The notes under the pieces: model-generated
What the model saw: only the letters and a program-made list of their open reading frames with translations
The model's database searches: none
What the model was told of the DNA's origin: nothing
DNA from: Mycobacterium sp. KBS0706
Lineage (GTDB): Bacteria; Pseudomonadota; Alphaproteobacteria; DSM-16000; Inquilinaceae
Direction of reading: 5' to 3'
NCBI RefSeq assembly: GCF_005938675.2
Contig: NZ_VCCH02000008.1
Coordinates: 1-64,000 of the forward strand
DNA: 64,000 nt
In this document: positions 1 to 8,105 of the stretch, one piece after another
Layout: each line of letters begins with the position of its first letter
Position numbering within the stretch: position 1 is the stretch's first letter
Made by a program: the position numbers and the translations under genes

Positions 1-246
1 TTCCGCGGCGAGCTGGTCGAGGGCGTGCTGCCGGCCGGCGCCGTGGTCAGCTACGACACGCCGCCGATCCACGGCATCGAGCAGCATGTCTGGATGCTGG
101 ACGGGGCGCTGGAGCTGCTGGTCGACGACGTCGTCCACCGTCTCGGTCCGGGGGATTGCCTGCGCTACCGCCTGTTCGGGCCGACCCGCTTCCACTGCCC
201 CGGCCCGCAGCCGGCCCATTACGTCATCGCCCTGTGCAAGCCATGA
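1..246 (+). CDS. Cupin-domain C-terminus of a probable XRE-family regulator (5' truncated by window edge)
   Basis: Open from the first base to a TGA at 244–246, so only the last 81 residues are present. The segment reads as a small cupin beta-barrel: HGIEQHVWMLDG, then a turn with LGPGDCLRYRLFGP and PAHYVIALCKP at the end. This arrangement is typical of the C-terminal sensor half of HTH_XRE–cupin regulators, which often sit in front of a GNAT gene as here. The HTH half lies outside the window, so the regulator call is an inference; a stand-alone cupin is the alternative. The stop overlaps the next start (ATGA), implying translational coupling. Confidence 0.6.
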   Translation, partial: FRGELVEGVLPAGAVVSYDTPPIHGIEQHVWMLDGALELLVDDVVHRLGPGDCLRYRLFGPTRFHCPGPQPAHYVIALCKP

Positions 247-797
247 GCGCCGCCATGCCCGACACCGCCTTGTCTCCGGTCACCCTGGCGGAGGTCGCCC
301 CTGACGGCCTCGCCGCTCATCTCGACGACCTCGCCGAAGTGCTGCATGGCTGCGTGCTGGACGGTGCCAGCGTCGGCTTCGTGCTGCCCTTCTCGGTCGC
401 AGCGGCGCGGGAGTTCTGGCTGGGGCTGGAGCCCGCCTTCTGCAGCGGCGCCCGGCGGCTGATCGTGGCCCGGCTGGACGGGCGCACGGTCGGGACTGTG
501 CAGCTCGTGCTCGGTATGCCGGCCAATGGCCGCCATCGGGCCGAGATCGCCAAGCTGCTGGTGCATCCGTCGGCGCGGCGCCGCGGCATCGCCCGGCGGC
601 TGATGCTGGCGGCCGAGGAGCTGGCGCGCCGGCACGGCCGCACCCTGCTGCTGCTCGATACCAGGCGCGGCGACAGCGGCGAGGCGCTGTATGCGAGCCT
701 CGGCTTCCGCCTGTTCGGCATCGTCCCCGGCCATGCCTGTTCCCCGGCTGGCGTGCTGGAGGAAACCAGTTACATGCTGAAGGAGTTGTGGTCGTAG
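243..797 (+). CDS. GNAT family N-acetyltransferase
   Basis: A 184-residue protein. The start chosen is the ATG at 243, which overlaps the upstream stop as ATGA; longer in-frame starts would run deep into the upstream gene. The GNAT fold is visible: a beta-4 strand with AEIAKLLVHPSARRRGIARR, where the R-R-x-G-x-A/G loop binds the acetyl-CoA pyrophosphate, followed by helix 3 (LMLAAEELARRHG) and the LLLLDTRRGDSGEALYASLGF motif that closes the fold. The substrate cannot be deduced. Coupling to the upstream cupin regulator suggests the two act on the same small molecule or are co-regulated. Confidence 0.85.
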   Translation: MSAAMPDTALSPVTLAEVAPDGLAAHLDDLAEVLHGCVLDGASVGFVLPFSVAAAREFWLGLEPAFCSGARRLIVARLDGRTVGTVQLVLGMPANGRHRAEIAKLLVHPSARRRGIARRLMLAAEELARRHGRTLLLLDTRRGDSGEALYASLGFRLFGIVPGHACSPAGVLEETSYMLKELWS

Positions 798-864
798 GCG
801 GGTTCGCCGCGACGCCCCCAATGCGCACGCTGTTTTGCCCCGCCGGCTCGGCTAGACTGGCAGG

Positions 865-3800
865 ATGGCGCGCTTTATTCCCCGTCGCCGCTGGACGATC
901 GGCATCCTCGCTCTGCTCGCGACCCTGGTCGGGGTCGCGGTCGCGGCGCGCGGGCTGCTGCCCGGCTGGATCGAGGCGGAGGCGATCTCCCGCCTCAGGG
1001 CTGAGGGCGTGCCGGTGGAGCGGCTGACCGTGTCCAGCGTCGATCTCGGCTCGGCCGAGATCGGCGGCATCGCCGTGGCCGAAGGGCGGATCACGATCGA
1101 CCGCATCTCGCTCGGCTTCAACCCCTGGACCCTGATCCGCCAGGGCCACCTGACCTCGATCGCGTTGTCCGGCGTGTCGATCCGCCTCGGCATCGACCGG
1201 TCCGGCTCGCTGGACCTGCCGCGGATGGAGGTGCTGGAGGGCGGTGGCGGCGGCGGGCTGGGTGCGATCCCATTCCGGACCATCTCGGTCAGCGACAGCA
1301 CGATCGTGATCGACACGCCCTGGGGCCGGATCCGCACCCCGGTCGAGGCCGAAGGCGCGGTCAACGAGCTGGGCCGGCTGGTGTGGAAGGGGCAGCTGCG
1401 CCCGGCCGGCGCCGGCGGCGCGGCCCAGGCCAAGTTCGATCTGACCAACACCCCCGAAGGCCAGATCTATGGCGGCGTGCAGCTGGAACGGGCCAGCTTC
1501 CGGTCGGACCAGCTGTCGCTCGACGGGGTCACCGGCTGGATCGCCTATGGCGGCGAACGCGACAGCAGCGGCGAGATCCAGGGCGCGCTGACGGTCGCCG
1601 AGGTCGAGCGCGGCACGGCCCGGTTCCACGATTTCGGTGTGCAGGGCAATGGGACGCTGGAGCAATTGCAGCAGTTGATCGTCGGCGCCAAGATCGGCAC
1701 CGGCGATGGCAGCCTGGGGCTGCAGTTGCAGGGCGCAAAGCAGGGCGGGGGCACCGACCTGGCGGTGCAGGTCGCCGCCGACAATCTCGCCGCGGTGGCG
1801 CCGGCCCTGGGCTTCGAGGGCGGGGTGACCGGCAAGGCCAGCGTCAACGCCTGGCTGACCCTGCGCACCCCAGGCCTGCCCAGCCTCGACGAGCTGCCGC
1901 AGCTCCTGGCCGACGGCTTCATCCGGGTCTCGACCGACGGCGTCCAGGCCGGCAGCGGCGTGGCGCTGCAGACCGGACAGTTGAGCGCCGCCATCGACCT
2001 GTCCGGCGGCACACTGACCCTGGCCGGCAGCCGGCCCTGGAAGGTGGCGGGCCGCTTCGCCTCCGGCAAGCTCGCGGTCGACCTGGACTGGCTGCCCGGC
2101 GACGGCGGGCCGCAGCGGCTGGAGTTCAGCCGTGAGGCCGACACCTGGTGGACCCGGCTGGCCGGCGCGACCAAGGGCAATGTCGCCGGCTTCGACGTCG
2201 CCGGCTCGATCGACGCCGAGCTCGGGCTGAACGATGCCGGCCAGGCCAAGGTCCGGGTGCCGGAGGCGGTGCTGGACCTCGACCCGTTCGAGGCGATCGG
2301 CCTGACTATCGACCCCGGCCCGATGACGGTGTCGGGCGAGACCACCGATGCCGGCTGGACCGCGACGCTGTCGGGCAGCTCGGCGATCGGCCTGCCGGGC
2401 AAGGCGGGCGGCAACGCCACGGCGCAGGGCACGGTCCGGGTCGACACGGTCGGCCAGCATCTGACGGTGCGGCCGGTGCAGGGCGGATGCCTGTCGCTGG
2501 CCGTTCCGGCGCAGGATTTTACGCCGCGGCTGCGCCTGGCCGAGCCGGCGGCGGCGCAGCTGTGCCCGGATGCCGAGGGCCGGCCGCTGCTGGAGACCGA
2601 TCTCGACAGCGACCGGCCACCGCTGGTGCGGGCGTCGATGCCGGCCCTGGCACTGGACCTGTCGATCGGCGCCGGCGCGGACGCGACCCGGCTGACCGCG
2701 ACAACGCCGGTTCTCGCCATCGCGCCGGCGGCGCAGCCCGAGGGCAGCTATCGCCTGACCGCGGCGGACGGCAAGCTGGCTTTGCCCGGTGCCGGGTTGA
2801 CGGTCGAGGATGTCGACGCCGAGGTCGCGGTCGTCCCCGGCGCCGCGGTTCCGTTCGACGCCAGCCTGACCGCGGCGCGGCTGGCGATCGAGGGCAATCC
2901 GGTGGTGCCGATGAAGGCGACGCTGCGCAGCCGGCTCGACGCCGCCACCGACATCCTGTCGCTGGACGCCGAGCTGACTGATCCGGAAGGCCGGGCCCGC
3001 GCCGCCGGCACCGGCCAGCACGACCTGACCACCGGCGACGGCGGCCTCGACCTGGTGCTCGACCCCGTGCGGTTCCGCCGCCGCGGCCTGCAGCCGAAAG
3101 ATGTGGTGCCGGCCCTGGCCGCGCTGCCGCTGGCCTGCGTCGACGGCCGGATGGAGGGCAGCGGCCGGATCGCCTGGGGCAGCGCCGCGGAGACCGCGCT
3201 GGATCTGCGGCTGCGCAACGCCGCCTTCCGCACGCCCTGGGGCCGGGCCGAGGGGGCGACGGCCCAGCTGCGGCTCGACCGGTTCTCGCCGCTGCGGCTG
3301 CCGGCCGGCCAGCGGGTCCGGATCGGCCGGTTCCTCCTGGATGGTGAGATGCCGCCTTTGACCGATGTCGACGCCCGCTTCGGCTGGAGCCCGGCCGGCG
3401 GCGTCGATCTGCGGCGGGCGGCGCTGGACTGGACCGGGGCCAAGGTCAGCGTCGAGGGCGGATCGGGCCGGCGGCGGCCCTCGGTGCTCAGGATCGAAGG
3501 GCTAGACCTCGCCCGCGCCGTCGCCGCGGCCGGGCTGGACGACGTGCGCGCCACCGGCATCGTCGACGGCACCATCCCGTTCCGCCTCGACCGCGACACG
3601 ATCGTGGTCGAGAACGGCGTGCTGGCGACGCGCGGCCCGGGCGAGATCCGCTATGGCGGTGCGACGGCGCCGGACGAGATCAAGGCGGCCGCGGCTGCCG
3701 AACCGGGCATGGACACGCTGATGGCGGCGCTGCGCAACTTCCAGTATCAGTCGCTGCGGGCGACGCTGGACGGCCGCAGCGACGGCGAGGCGAATGTGAA

Positions 3801-3981
3801 GCTGGCGGTGCGCGGCTCCAACCCCGACCTCTATGGCGGCTTTCCGATCGCGCTCAACGTCAACCTGTCGGGCGAGCTCTACGTCATTGCCCGCCGCAGC
3901 CTGGCGCTGGCGCGGATCGGCGACCGGATCCGGGATTATTACGTGGAGCGGCTGGGGCGCCGGACCGATCCGCGATGCTGA
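865..3981 (+). CDS. ydbH: YdbH family AsmA-like intermembrane lipid-transport protein
   Basis: A 1038-residue protein with one N-terminal membrane anchor (about residues 10–32) followed by a long, repetitive beta-rich region with few cysteines, as in AsmA-like bridge proteins (TamB, YhdP, YdbH). The C-terminal 150 residues, including FQYQSLRATLDGRSDGEANV, NPDLYGGFPIALNVNLSGEL and a terminal RIGDRIRDYYVERL, match the domain that defines YdbH. In enterobacteria these proteins form a periplasm-spanning groove carrying phospholipids to the outer membrane, with the lipoprotein YnbE as outer-membrane partner. A ynbE gene follows 16 bp downstream, which strongly supports the call. No ydbL-like third gene follows. 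Confidence 0.85.
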   Translation: MARFIPRRRWTIGILALLATLVGVAVAARGLLPGWIEAEAISRLRAEGVPVERLTVSSVDLGSAEIGGIAVAEGRITIDRISLGFNPWTLIRQGHLTSIALSGVSIRLGIDRSGSLDLPRMEVLEGGGGGGLGAIPFRTISVSDSTIVIDTPWGRIRTPVEAEGAVNELGRLVWKGQLRPAGAGGAAQAKFDLTNTPEGQIYGGVQLERASFRSDQLSLDGVTGWIAYGGERDSSGEIQGALTVAEVERGTARFHDFGVQGNGTLEQLQQLIVGAKIGTGDGSLGLQLQGAKQGGGTDLAVQVAADNLAAVAPALGFEGGVTGKASVNAWLTLRTPGLPSLDELPQLLADGFIRVSTDGVQAGSGVALQTGQLSAAIDLSGGTLTLAGSRPWKVAGRFASGKLAVDLDWLPGDGGPQRLEFSREADTWWTRLAGATKGNVAGFDVAGSIDAELGLNDAGQAKVRVPEAVLDLDPFEAIGLTIDPGPMTVSGETTDAGWTATLSGSSAIGLPGKAGGNATAQGTVRVDTVGQHLTVRPVQGGCLSLAVPAQDFTPRLRLAEPAAAQLCPDAEGRPLLETDLDSDRPPLVRASMPALALDLSIGAGADATRLTATTPVLAIAPAAQPEGSYRLTAADGKLALPGAGLTVEDVDAEVAVVPGAAVPFDASLTAARLAIEGNPVVPMKATLRSRLDAATDILSLDAELTDPEGRARAAGTGQHDLTTGDGGLDLVLDPVRFRRRGLQPKDVVPALAALPLACVDGRMEGSGRIAWGSAAETALDLRLRNAAFRTPWGRAEGATAQLRLDRFSPLRLPAGQRVRIGRFLLDGEMPPLTDVDARFGWSPAGGVDLRRAALDWTGAKVSVEGGSGRRRPSVLRIEGLDLARAVAAAGLDDVRATGIVDGTIPFRLDRDTIVVENGVLATRGPGEIRYGGATAPDEIKAAAAAEPGMDTLMAALRNFQYQSLRATLDGRSDGEANVKLAVRGSNPDLYGGFPIALNVNLSGELYVIARRSLALARIGDRIRDYYVERLGRRTDPRC

Positions 3982-3997
3982 AAAGGGAAGGGGCCCG

Positions 3998-4195
3998 ATG
4001 ACCGACCGATCCCGCGCCGCTGGCGCCGGCCTCTGCCTTGCCGCGCTGCTCGGCGCCTGCTCGCCGGTGATCCGGGTGGTGCCGCCGGACAAGCCGATCG
4101 AGATCAACCTCAACGTCCGGGTCGAGCAGGACGTCAAGGTCCAGGTCGACCGCGACCTGCAGAAGGTGGTCGGCAAGAACCCGGCGGCGCCTTAG
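3998..4195 (+). CDS. ynbE: YnbE-like lipoprotein, partner of YdbH
   Basis: A 65-residue lipoprotein. The signal peptide ends in a lipobox (LLGAC), with the mature Cys near residue 20, followed by SPVIRVVPPDKPIEINLNV and a Lys/Asp-alternating tail. This is the signature of YnbE, which stacks on the YdbH groove at the outer membrane. The ATG at 3998 follows a purine-rich AAGGGAAGGGG; a longer upstream frame exists but would overlap ydbH and lack a signal peptide at its start. It sits directly behind ydbH in the same order as in enterobacteria. Confidence 0.88.
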   Translation: MTDRSRAAGAGLCLAALLGACSPVIRVVPPDKPIEINLNVRVEQDVKVQVDRDLQKVVGKNPAAP

Positions 4196-4206
4196 CCACG
4201 AAAAAA

Positions 4207-4237
4207 GGGATGCGCGGTTGGCAGCACCGCGCATCCC
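4207..4237 (-). terminator. Intrinsic terminator for the porin gene
   Basis: An 11-bp perfect stem (GGGATGCGCGG, 9-nt loop, CCGCGCATCCC) preceded on the + strand by six A residues at 4201–4206. Read on the minus strand this is a stem followed by a U-run, the arrangement expected at the end of the porin transcript. It can also fold in ynbE mRNA, but without a U-run in that direction. Confidence 0.75.
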
Positions 4238-4241
4238 CGTC

Positions 4242-4312
4242 GACCGGACGCGATCTTTCAGTCTAGGAGGGAACGAGACAGAGACCTTAGGAGCGATCTG
4301 TCGCGTCCGGTC
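4242..4312. repeat. 12-bp inverted repeat with 47-nt spacer between convergent genes
   Basis: GACCGGACGCGA at 4242–4253 is exactly complementary to TCGCGTCCGGTC at 4301–4312. It lies between the 3' ends of ynbE and the porin gene. The + strand right arm is followed by TTCTC, so it may be a weak terminator for the ydbH–ynbE transcript or the base of a structured 3' RNA. The function is not established. Confidence 0.5.
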
Positions 4313-4344
4313 TTCTCGGGCCAACCGCCGGTTTGGCCTGGGCC

Positions 4345-5511
4345 TCAGAAGGCCAGGTTGATGCCGGTCAGCAGGTTGGCGTTCTCGAAATCCTTGCCCT
4401 CGCGGAAGTTCTGCCTCTCGTAGATCACTTCCGCATAGGTGTTCAGGCCTGGCGCCAGCGTATAGGTCAGGTTCACGCCGGCGATGTGGTTGTCCTGCAG
4501 GTCCGTGGCGCCGGTATAGGGCTGTGTCAGCCCGTTGTTGCTGCCGGCCCAGGTATAGGCATAGGACACCGAGGTCAGGAACGGACCCCACTGGTAGCTC
4601 AGATCGCCGATGACCGTGTCCACCGACTTGTCGGTCAGGTACAGGGTCGAGTAGTGGGTCCAGTTCACGCTGGCGGCGATGCCGCCCGACTTGACCCGGC
4701 CGCCAAGGGTGTAGGCCTCGAGGTCGTGGTGCTCCGGGTTGTTGTCGGTGGTGACGCCGTTGCCATAGGCAGCCGTGGCGGCCAGGCGCAGGTCGGTGCC
4801 GCCGCCGATGTCGCCGTCCCAGCCGACGCCGCCGGTGACGACGTTCTCGTACAGCGTGCTGCTGTCGTTGACCAGGTCATTGCGGCCGCCGGGGCCGGCA
4901 TGGGTCGAGCCGCCCACGACCGGAGTGAAATCGACGCCGAAGCTGAAGCCGTTGATCGTCGGCGAGGTGTATTTGATGCGGGTATCGTCGTTCGCCAGCC
5001 CGCCGAGATAGGTGGCATCGATCGAGTAGAAGTTGCCGCCGCCCAGCGGGAAGTCGCCGTCCAGCAGGTCGCCGAAATCCATGCCGCCGGCCCCGACGGC
5101 CCCGGCCAGCTCGTCATGGGCGTAGACATAGCCGAAATCGTCGGCGACGGTCGGCCCGTCACCGAAGGTGATGGTGCCGAAGCTGCCCTTCACATAGACA
5201 TAGGTGCGGTCGACCAGGACGTTGTCGCGGCGGTTGATCGAGTCGAAGCGGATGCGGCCGCCGTATTCGAGGCCGGAATCAGTGACGTTCTTGACGTCGA
5301 ACTGCATCCGCGCATTGGTCTGGAAGTCGTAATCGCGGTCGAAGTCGCTGTGTTGGGTGTCGGTGAGCACCAGCGCGGATTGCGCGGCGACGAACCCGGT
5401 GATCTTCAACTGCAGACCGGACGTCACATTCGCATCGGCCGCCGATGCCGGCATGGCCCCGATCAACGCGGCAGCGGCCAGCGCCGTGCCTCCCAGCAAT
5501 ACCTGCTTCAT
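4345..5511 (-). CDS. Outer-membrane porin (Porin_4 type)
   Basis: A 388-residue protein. The signal peptide MKQVLLGGTALAAAALIGAM ends at ASA, followed by alternating beta-strands with many aromatic residues, glycines and short acidic turns. It ends with the Phe-terminated strand LLTGINLAF expected of outer-membrane barrels recognised by BamA. The FGTITFGDGPTVADDF segment with an adjacent acidic loop resembles the constriction loop of alphaproteobacterial general porins. The start at 5511 is fixed by GAGGGAGG just upstream; an in-frame extension to 5595 would bury the signal peptide. Monocistronic, with its own terminator and a palindromic upstream site. The specific solute is unknown. Confidence 0.85.
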   Translation of the reverse strand: MKQVLLGGTALAAAALIGAMPASAADANVTSGLQLKITGFVAAQSALVLTDTQHSDFDRDYDFQTNARMQFDVKNVTDSGLEYGGRIRFDSINRRDNVLVDRTYVYVKGSFGTITFGDGPTVADDFGYVYAHDELAGAVGAGGMDFGDLLDGDFPLGGGNFYSIDATYLGGLANDDTRIKYTSPTINGFSFGVDFTPVVGGSTHAGPGGRNDLVNDSSTLYENVVTGGVGWDGDIGGGTDLRLAATAAYGNGVTTDNNPEHHDLEAYTLGGRVKSGGIAASVNWTHYSTLYLTDKSVDTVIGDLSYQWGPFLTSVSYAYTWAGSNNGLTQPYTGATDLQDNHIAGVNLTYTLAPGLNTYAEVIYERQNFREGKDFENANLLTGINLAF

Positions 5512-5667
5512 TCTGCCTCCCTCTACCCGCACCGACGCGGGGCGATACACGCAAGACGCCCGCCTGTCGGCCGAGCTCTGTGTCGTCGAAGGCACAGTCG
5601 ATTGGGCTTGGTGGGTTGCTTTAATCGTGTGCCTGAGACAGCAAAAACCCTAGCCTCGGCCAAATTC

Positions 5668-5700
5668 GTAACATACATACAAAAATGTATAGTTTGTTAC
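5668..5700. promoter_or_regulatory. Imperfect palindrome upstream of the porin gene, candidate operator
   Basis: GTAACATACATAC, a 6-nt A/T-rich centre, then GTATAGTTTGTTAC. The arms match apart from one inserted base and one mismatch. It lies about 160 bp upstream of the porin start in a pocket far more A/T-rich than its surroundings, which suits a regulator-binding site controlling porin expression. The regulator is unknown. Confidence 0.45.
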
Positions 5701-5711
5701 AGTGCCGATCC

Positions 5712-5843
5712 GTTGCCGGCGGGCCACACCCGCTGCCGGGACGGCACCAGCACTATTTCGCCGACAGCTCGCTCCCGTCCTATGACGCGGAGGCGACGGC
5801 GCTGCTCACCCGGCGGGTGCTCGCCTTCCTGGGTCGCATCTGA
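5712..5843 (+). pseudogene. Decayed C-terminal remnant of a dienelactone-hydrolase-like gene
   Basis: This frame carries no start codon but reads about 43 residues to a TGA at 5841–5843. They include RHQHYFADSSLPSYDAEA, then a helix with TRRVLAFLGRI. That is the arrangement at the C-terminus of dienelactone hydrolase-family proteins: catalytic His region, F-x-[ND] loop, S-Y-[ND]-x-x-A, then a helix ending in R-x-L-x-F-[FL]. Nothing upstream continues it, because the DNA immediately before is the porin promoter region. The likely origin is a gene cut by a deletion or rearrangement. A chance similarity of a short frame cannot be excluded. Confidence 0.4.
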
Positions 5844-5867
5844 CCTGGACTCTGGCGACGCCGGCCA

Positions 5868-6896
5868 TCAAGCGTCCTCGCCATCCCAGTATCGCCGCAG
5901 TCCCGACATGTCGAAGATGTCGTCCTGGCTGCGCAGCGCGCCGACCGCCATCTTGTTCGAATCCGGATAGACGCAGACCTCGTTCGGGTTGCGCTGGCCG
6001 ATCATCAGGGTGCGGCAGGGGCCCGGGCCGCTGTTGATGAAGGAATGGCCGACCTTCCGGCCGGCGGGGAAGCAGACATAGTCGCCGGCTTCCAACTCGT
6101 GGCGCTCGTCGCCGAGGATCAGCGTCACCTGGCCTTCGAGGACCAGCGCGTGCTCCTCCTCCAGCATGTGGTAGTGTGTCGGGCACAGGCGCTTGCCGGG
6201 CGCCGGGGATTCGATCAGCACGCCGACACGGTAGCCAGGCCCGACCGCCGCATGGGTCAGGTGCTTCGACCGGCCGCCGAACCGCGCGCTGCCGGGCACG
6301 CCGTCCTCATGCCAGTCGACCGCGGCTTCGGAGATCGGCGGCTTCGGCACGACCGCAGCCTCGGTCACCGCGGCATCGGTGGGCGGGGCGACGCCGGCCG
6401 GCAGGCCGGTGTCCTCGCCGTCCCAGTAATTGCGCATCGCCGCCATGTCGAAGATCGCCCGCCGCCCCAGGGGGCGCACCAGCACCTTGCTGGTGTCGGT
6501 GTAGACGCAGACCTCGTTCGGGTTCTTCTCGCCCACCACCACGTAGCGGCAGGTCGTGTTGCCGGTGTTGACCAGGCAATGCCCGGCCTGCTGCCCGGCC
6601 GGGTAGCAGATATAGTCCCCGGCCTTCATCTCATGGGTGTCGGTGCCGAGCCGCGCGGTGACCGTGCCCTCGAGGATGTAGACATGCTCCTCCTCGAAGA
6701 TGTGGTAGTGCGCCGGCGAGCTCTGCTTGCCCGGGCCCAACTCCTCGATGGCGACGCCGACATGATAGTCGTCGCCGACCGCGGCCCGGGTCAGGTGGCG
6801 GTAGCGCATGGTGAAGCGTGGGATGTCCGACCATTCCTGCCACGGCACGTCGTCCGACGAGATCGGACTGGCCGGCGCGACGGTCTCGCTCGCCAT
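5868..6896 (-). CDS. Bicupin (two-cupin-domain) protein
   Basis: A 342-residue protein with two homologous cupin_2 halves of about 130 residues. Each half has the metal-binding pattern: first half PAHYHIFEEEHVYILEG with AGDYICYPAGQQAGHCL; second half PTHYHMLEEEHALVLEG with AGDYVCFPAGRKVGHSF. The two His and one Glu of motif 1 and the His of motif 2 are intact in both, so both barrels should bind metal. Each half ends with the same MxxxRxYWDGED tail, indicating internal duplication. The start at 6896 follows GGGGGAG. Possible roles include a dioxygenase, a sugar isomerase or small-molecule binding; the sequence does not decide. Confidence 0.8.
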   Translation of the reverse strand: MASETVAPASPISSDDVPWQEWSDIPRFTMRYRHLTRAAVGDDYHVGVAIEELGPGKQSSPAHYHIFEEEHVYILEGTVTARLGTDTHEMKAGDYICYPAGQQAGHCLVNTGNTTCRYVVVGEKNPNEVCVYTDTSKVLVRPLGRRAIFDMAAMRNYWDGEDTGLPAGVAPPTDAAVTEAAVVPKPPISEAAVDWHEDGVPGSARFGGRSKHLTHAAVGPGYRVGVLIESPAPGKRLCPTHYHMLEEEHALVLEGQVTLILGDERHELEAGDYVCFPAGRKVGHSFINSGPGPCRTLMIGQRNPNEVCVYPDSNKMAVGALRSQDDIFDMSGLRRYWDGEDA

Positions 6897-6960
6897 GTGT
6901 CTGCTCCCCCTTGCGATCAGGCCGCCCGATCCTGGACCGGAAGCGGCAGCGGTCAAAGCC

Positions 6961-8091
6961 TCACGGTTCCGCCGGCCGGCGATGCGCCAGGGCCAGGGAG
7001 CGGGCGAGTGCGGCGCCCAGCGACAGGCCGTAAGCATCACGCAGATAGGTCTGGAAGTCGTAGATCGTCACCGCCGGGCAGGTCTCGAACTCCAGGATCC
7101 TGACGTCGCCGTCCTCGCCGGCGCGGAGGTCGACCGAGAAATAGTCGCGCAGGCCGAAGATCTCGGCCAGGCGGGGCACCAGCGCCTCGGCCGCGGCGAC
7201 GGTCCGGGCCGCCGCCGGGCCGGCCTCGGCGCGCAGATCCGACAACCGCGGGACAAAGGCGCGGTCCTGCGTCTCGCCGAAGCCGGTGCGGCCGCCCTCG
7301 GTGTCGCGGCTGCCGGAGAGGCTGGCATTGTCGCGCATGGTCATGAAGGCGCCGCCGGTCTCGCTGCCGGGGTCGCGGCCCAGCCGGGCGATGCCCAGCG
7401 ACGCGGCCAGGGGGCGGCCGGTGTCCATGAAACTGACCCGGACGTCGTGGCCCGGCAGGAAGGGCTGGATCACCGCCCGGTCGCGATAGCGGTCCCACAG
7501 CCTCGTGGCAGCCTCCAGCGCCGCCGCCGCATCCGCGGTCCGGGAATCGGCGAAGATGCCGATCTTGGCGCCGAGCGTGTTCGGCTTGACGAAGAATGGC
7601 CCCGGCCCGTCCAGCACTGCGGCGCCGGCAATGATCCGCCGCCCCTCCGCCAGGGCGGTCGGCGGCACCGGCAGGCCGGCCGCCGCGGCTAAAGCGGTGC
7701 ATTTGAACTTGTCCTGGCACAGATGCTGGGCTTGCGGCGGGCTGCCGTAGGTTGGAATCCCGGCCAGCCGCGCCAGGGCGCTGACGGCGCTGCCGCGGTA
7801 ATAGGCGATGCCGTCGGTCTGGCACCACAGGATGGTGTCGTCGCGCCGGGCGACGAGGCCGGGCAGGGCGCCGATCAGCCCGTCGATCTCGATGAACTCG
7901 GCCTCCAGCCCGGCCTCGCCGAGCGCTGCCGTGAGCTCCGGCCGGATCGCCTCCAGGTCGGTCGCCTGGGCCAGATAGCAGGCGATTTCCGCCGTGACGG
8001 CGGGATCGAATCCGGCCGCCTGCAGCCGCGCCCGGCACGCCGCCTCGGGTTCATAGGTGATGACCACGCGGCGGAGCGGGGAGGGCGGCAT
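6961..8091 (-). CDS. ATP-grasp ligase, D-alanine–D-alanine ligase-like
   Basis: A 376-residue protein of the ATP-grasp superfamily. The middle region has the lid/ATP-binding strand FFVKPNTLGAKIGIF, and near the C-terminus YFSVDLRAGEDGDVRILEFE supplies the metal-binding Asp/Glu pair. The pattern LCQDKFKCTALAAAAGLPVP is the helix-plus-strand entry typical of Ddl-like proteins. It is longer and more divergent than a true Ddl and is not near mur/fts genes, so a peptide or amino-acid ligase of unknown substrate is more likely. The start at 8091 follows GAGGAG. It lies 14 bp after the coiled-coil membrane gene on the same strand, indicating an operon. Confidence 0.7.
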   Translation of the reverse strand: MPPSPLRRVVITYEPEAACRARLQAAGFDPAVTAEIACYLAQATDLEAIRPELTAALGEAGLEAEFIEIDGLIGALPGLVARRDDTILWCQTDGIAYYRGSAVSALARLAGIPTYGSPPQAQHLCQDKFKCTALAAAAGLPVPPTALAEGRRIIAGAAVLDGPGPFFVKPNTLGAKIGIFADSRTADAAAALEAATRLWDRYRDRAVIQPFLPGHDVRVSFMDTGRPLAASLGIARLGRDPGSETGGAFMTMRDNASLSGSRDTEGGRTGFGETQDRAFVPRLSDLRAEAGPAAARTVAAAEALVPRLAEIFGLRDYFSVDLRAGEDGDVRILEFETCPAVTIYDFQTYLRDAYGLSLGAALARSLALAHRRPAEP

Positions 8092-8105
8092 CGTCGGCTC
8101 CTCGA

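Noticed and set aside
280-3021. A 900-codon open frame antisense to ydbH
   Set aside because: High-GC codon bias leaves antisense frames open; the product is Arg/Gly/Pro/Gln-rich with no domain and ydbH on the other strand has full family support.
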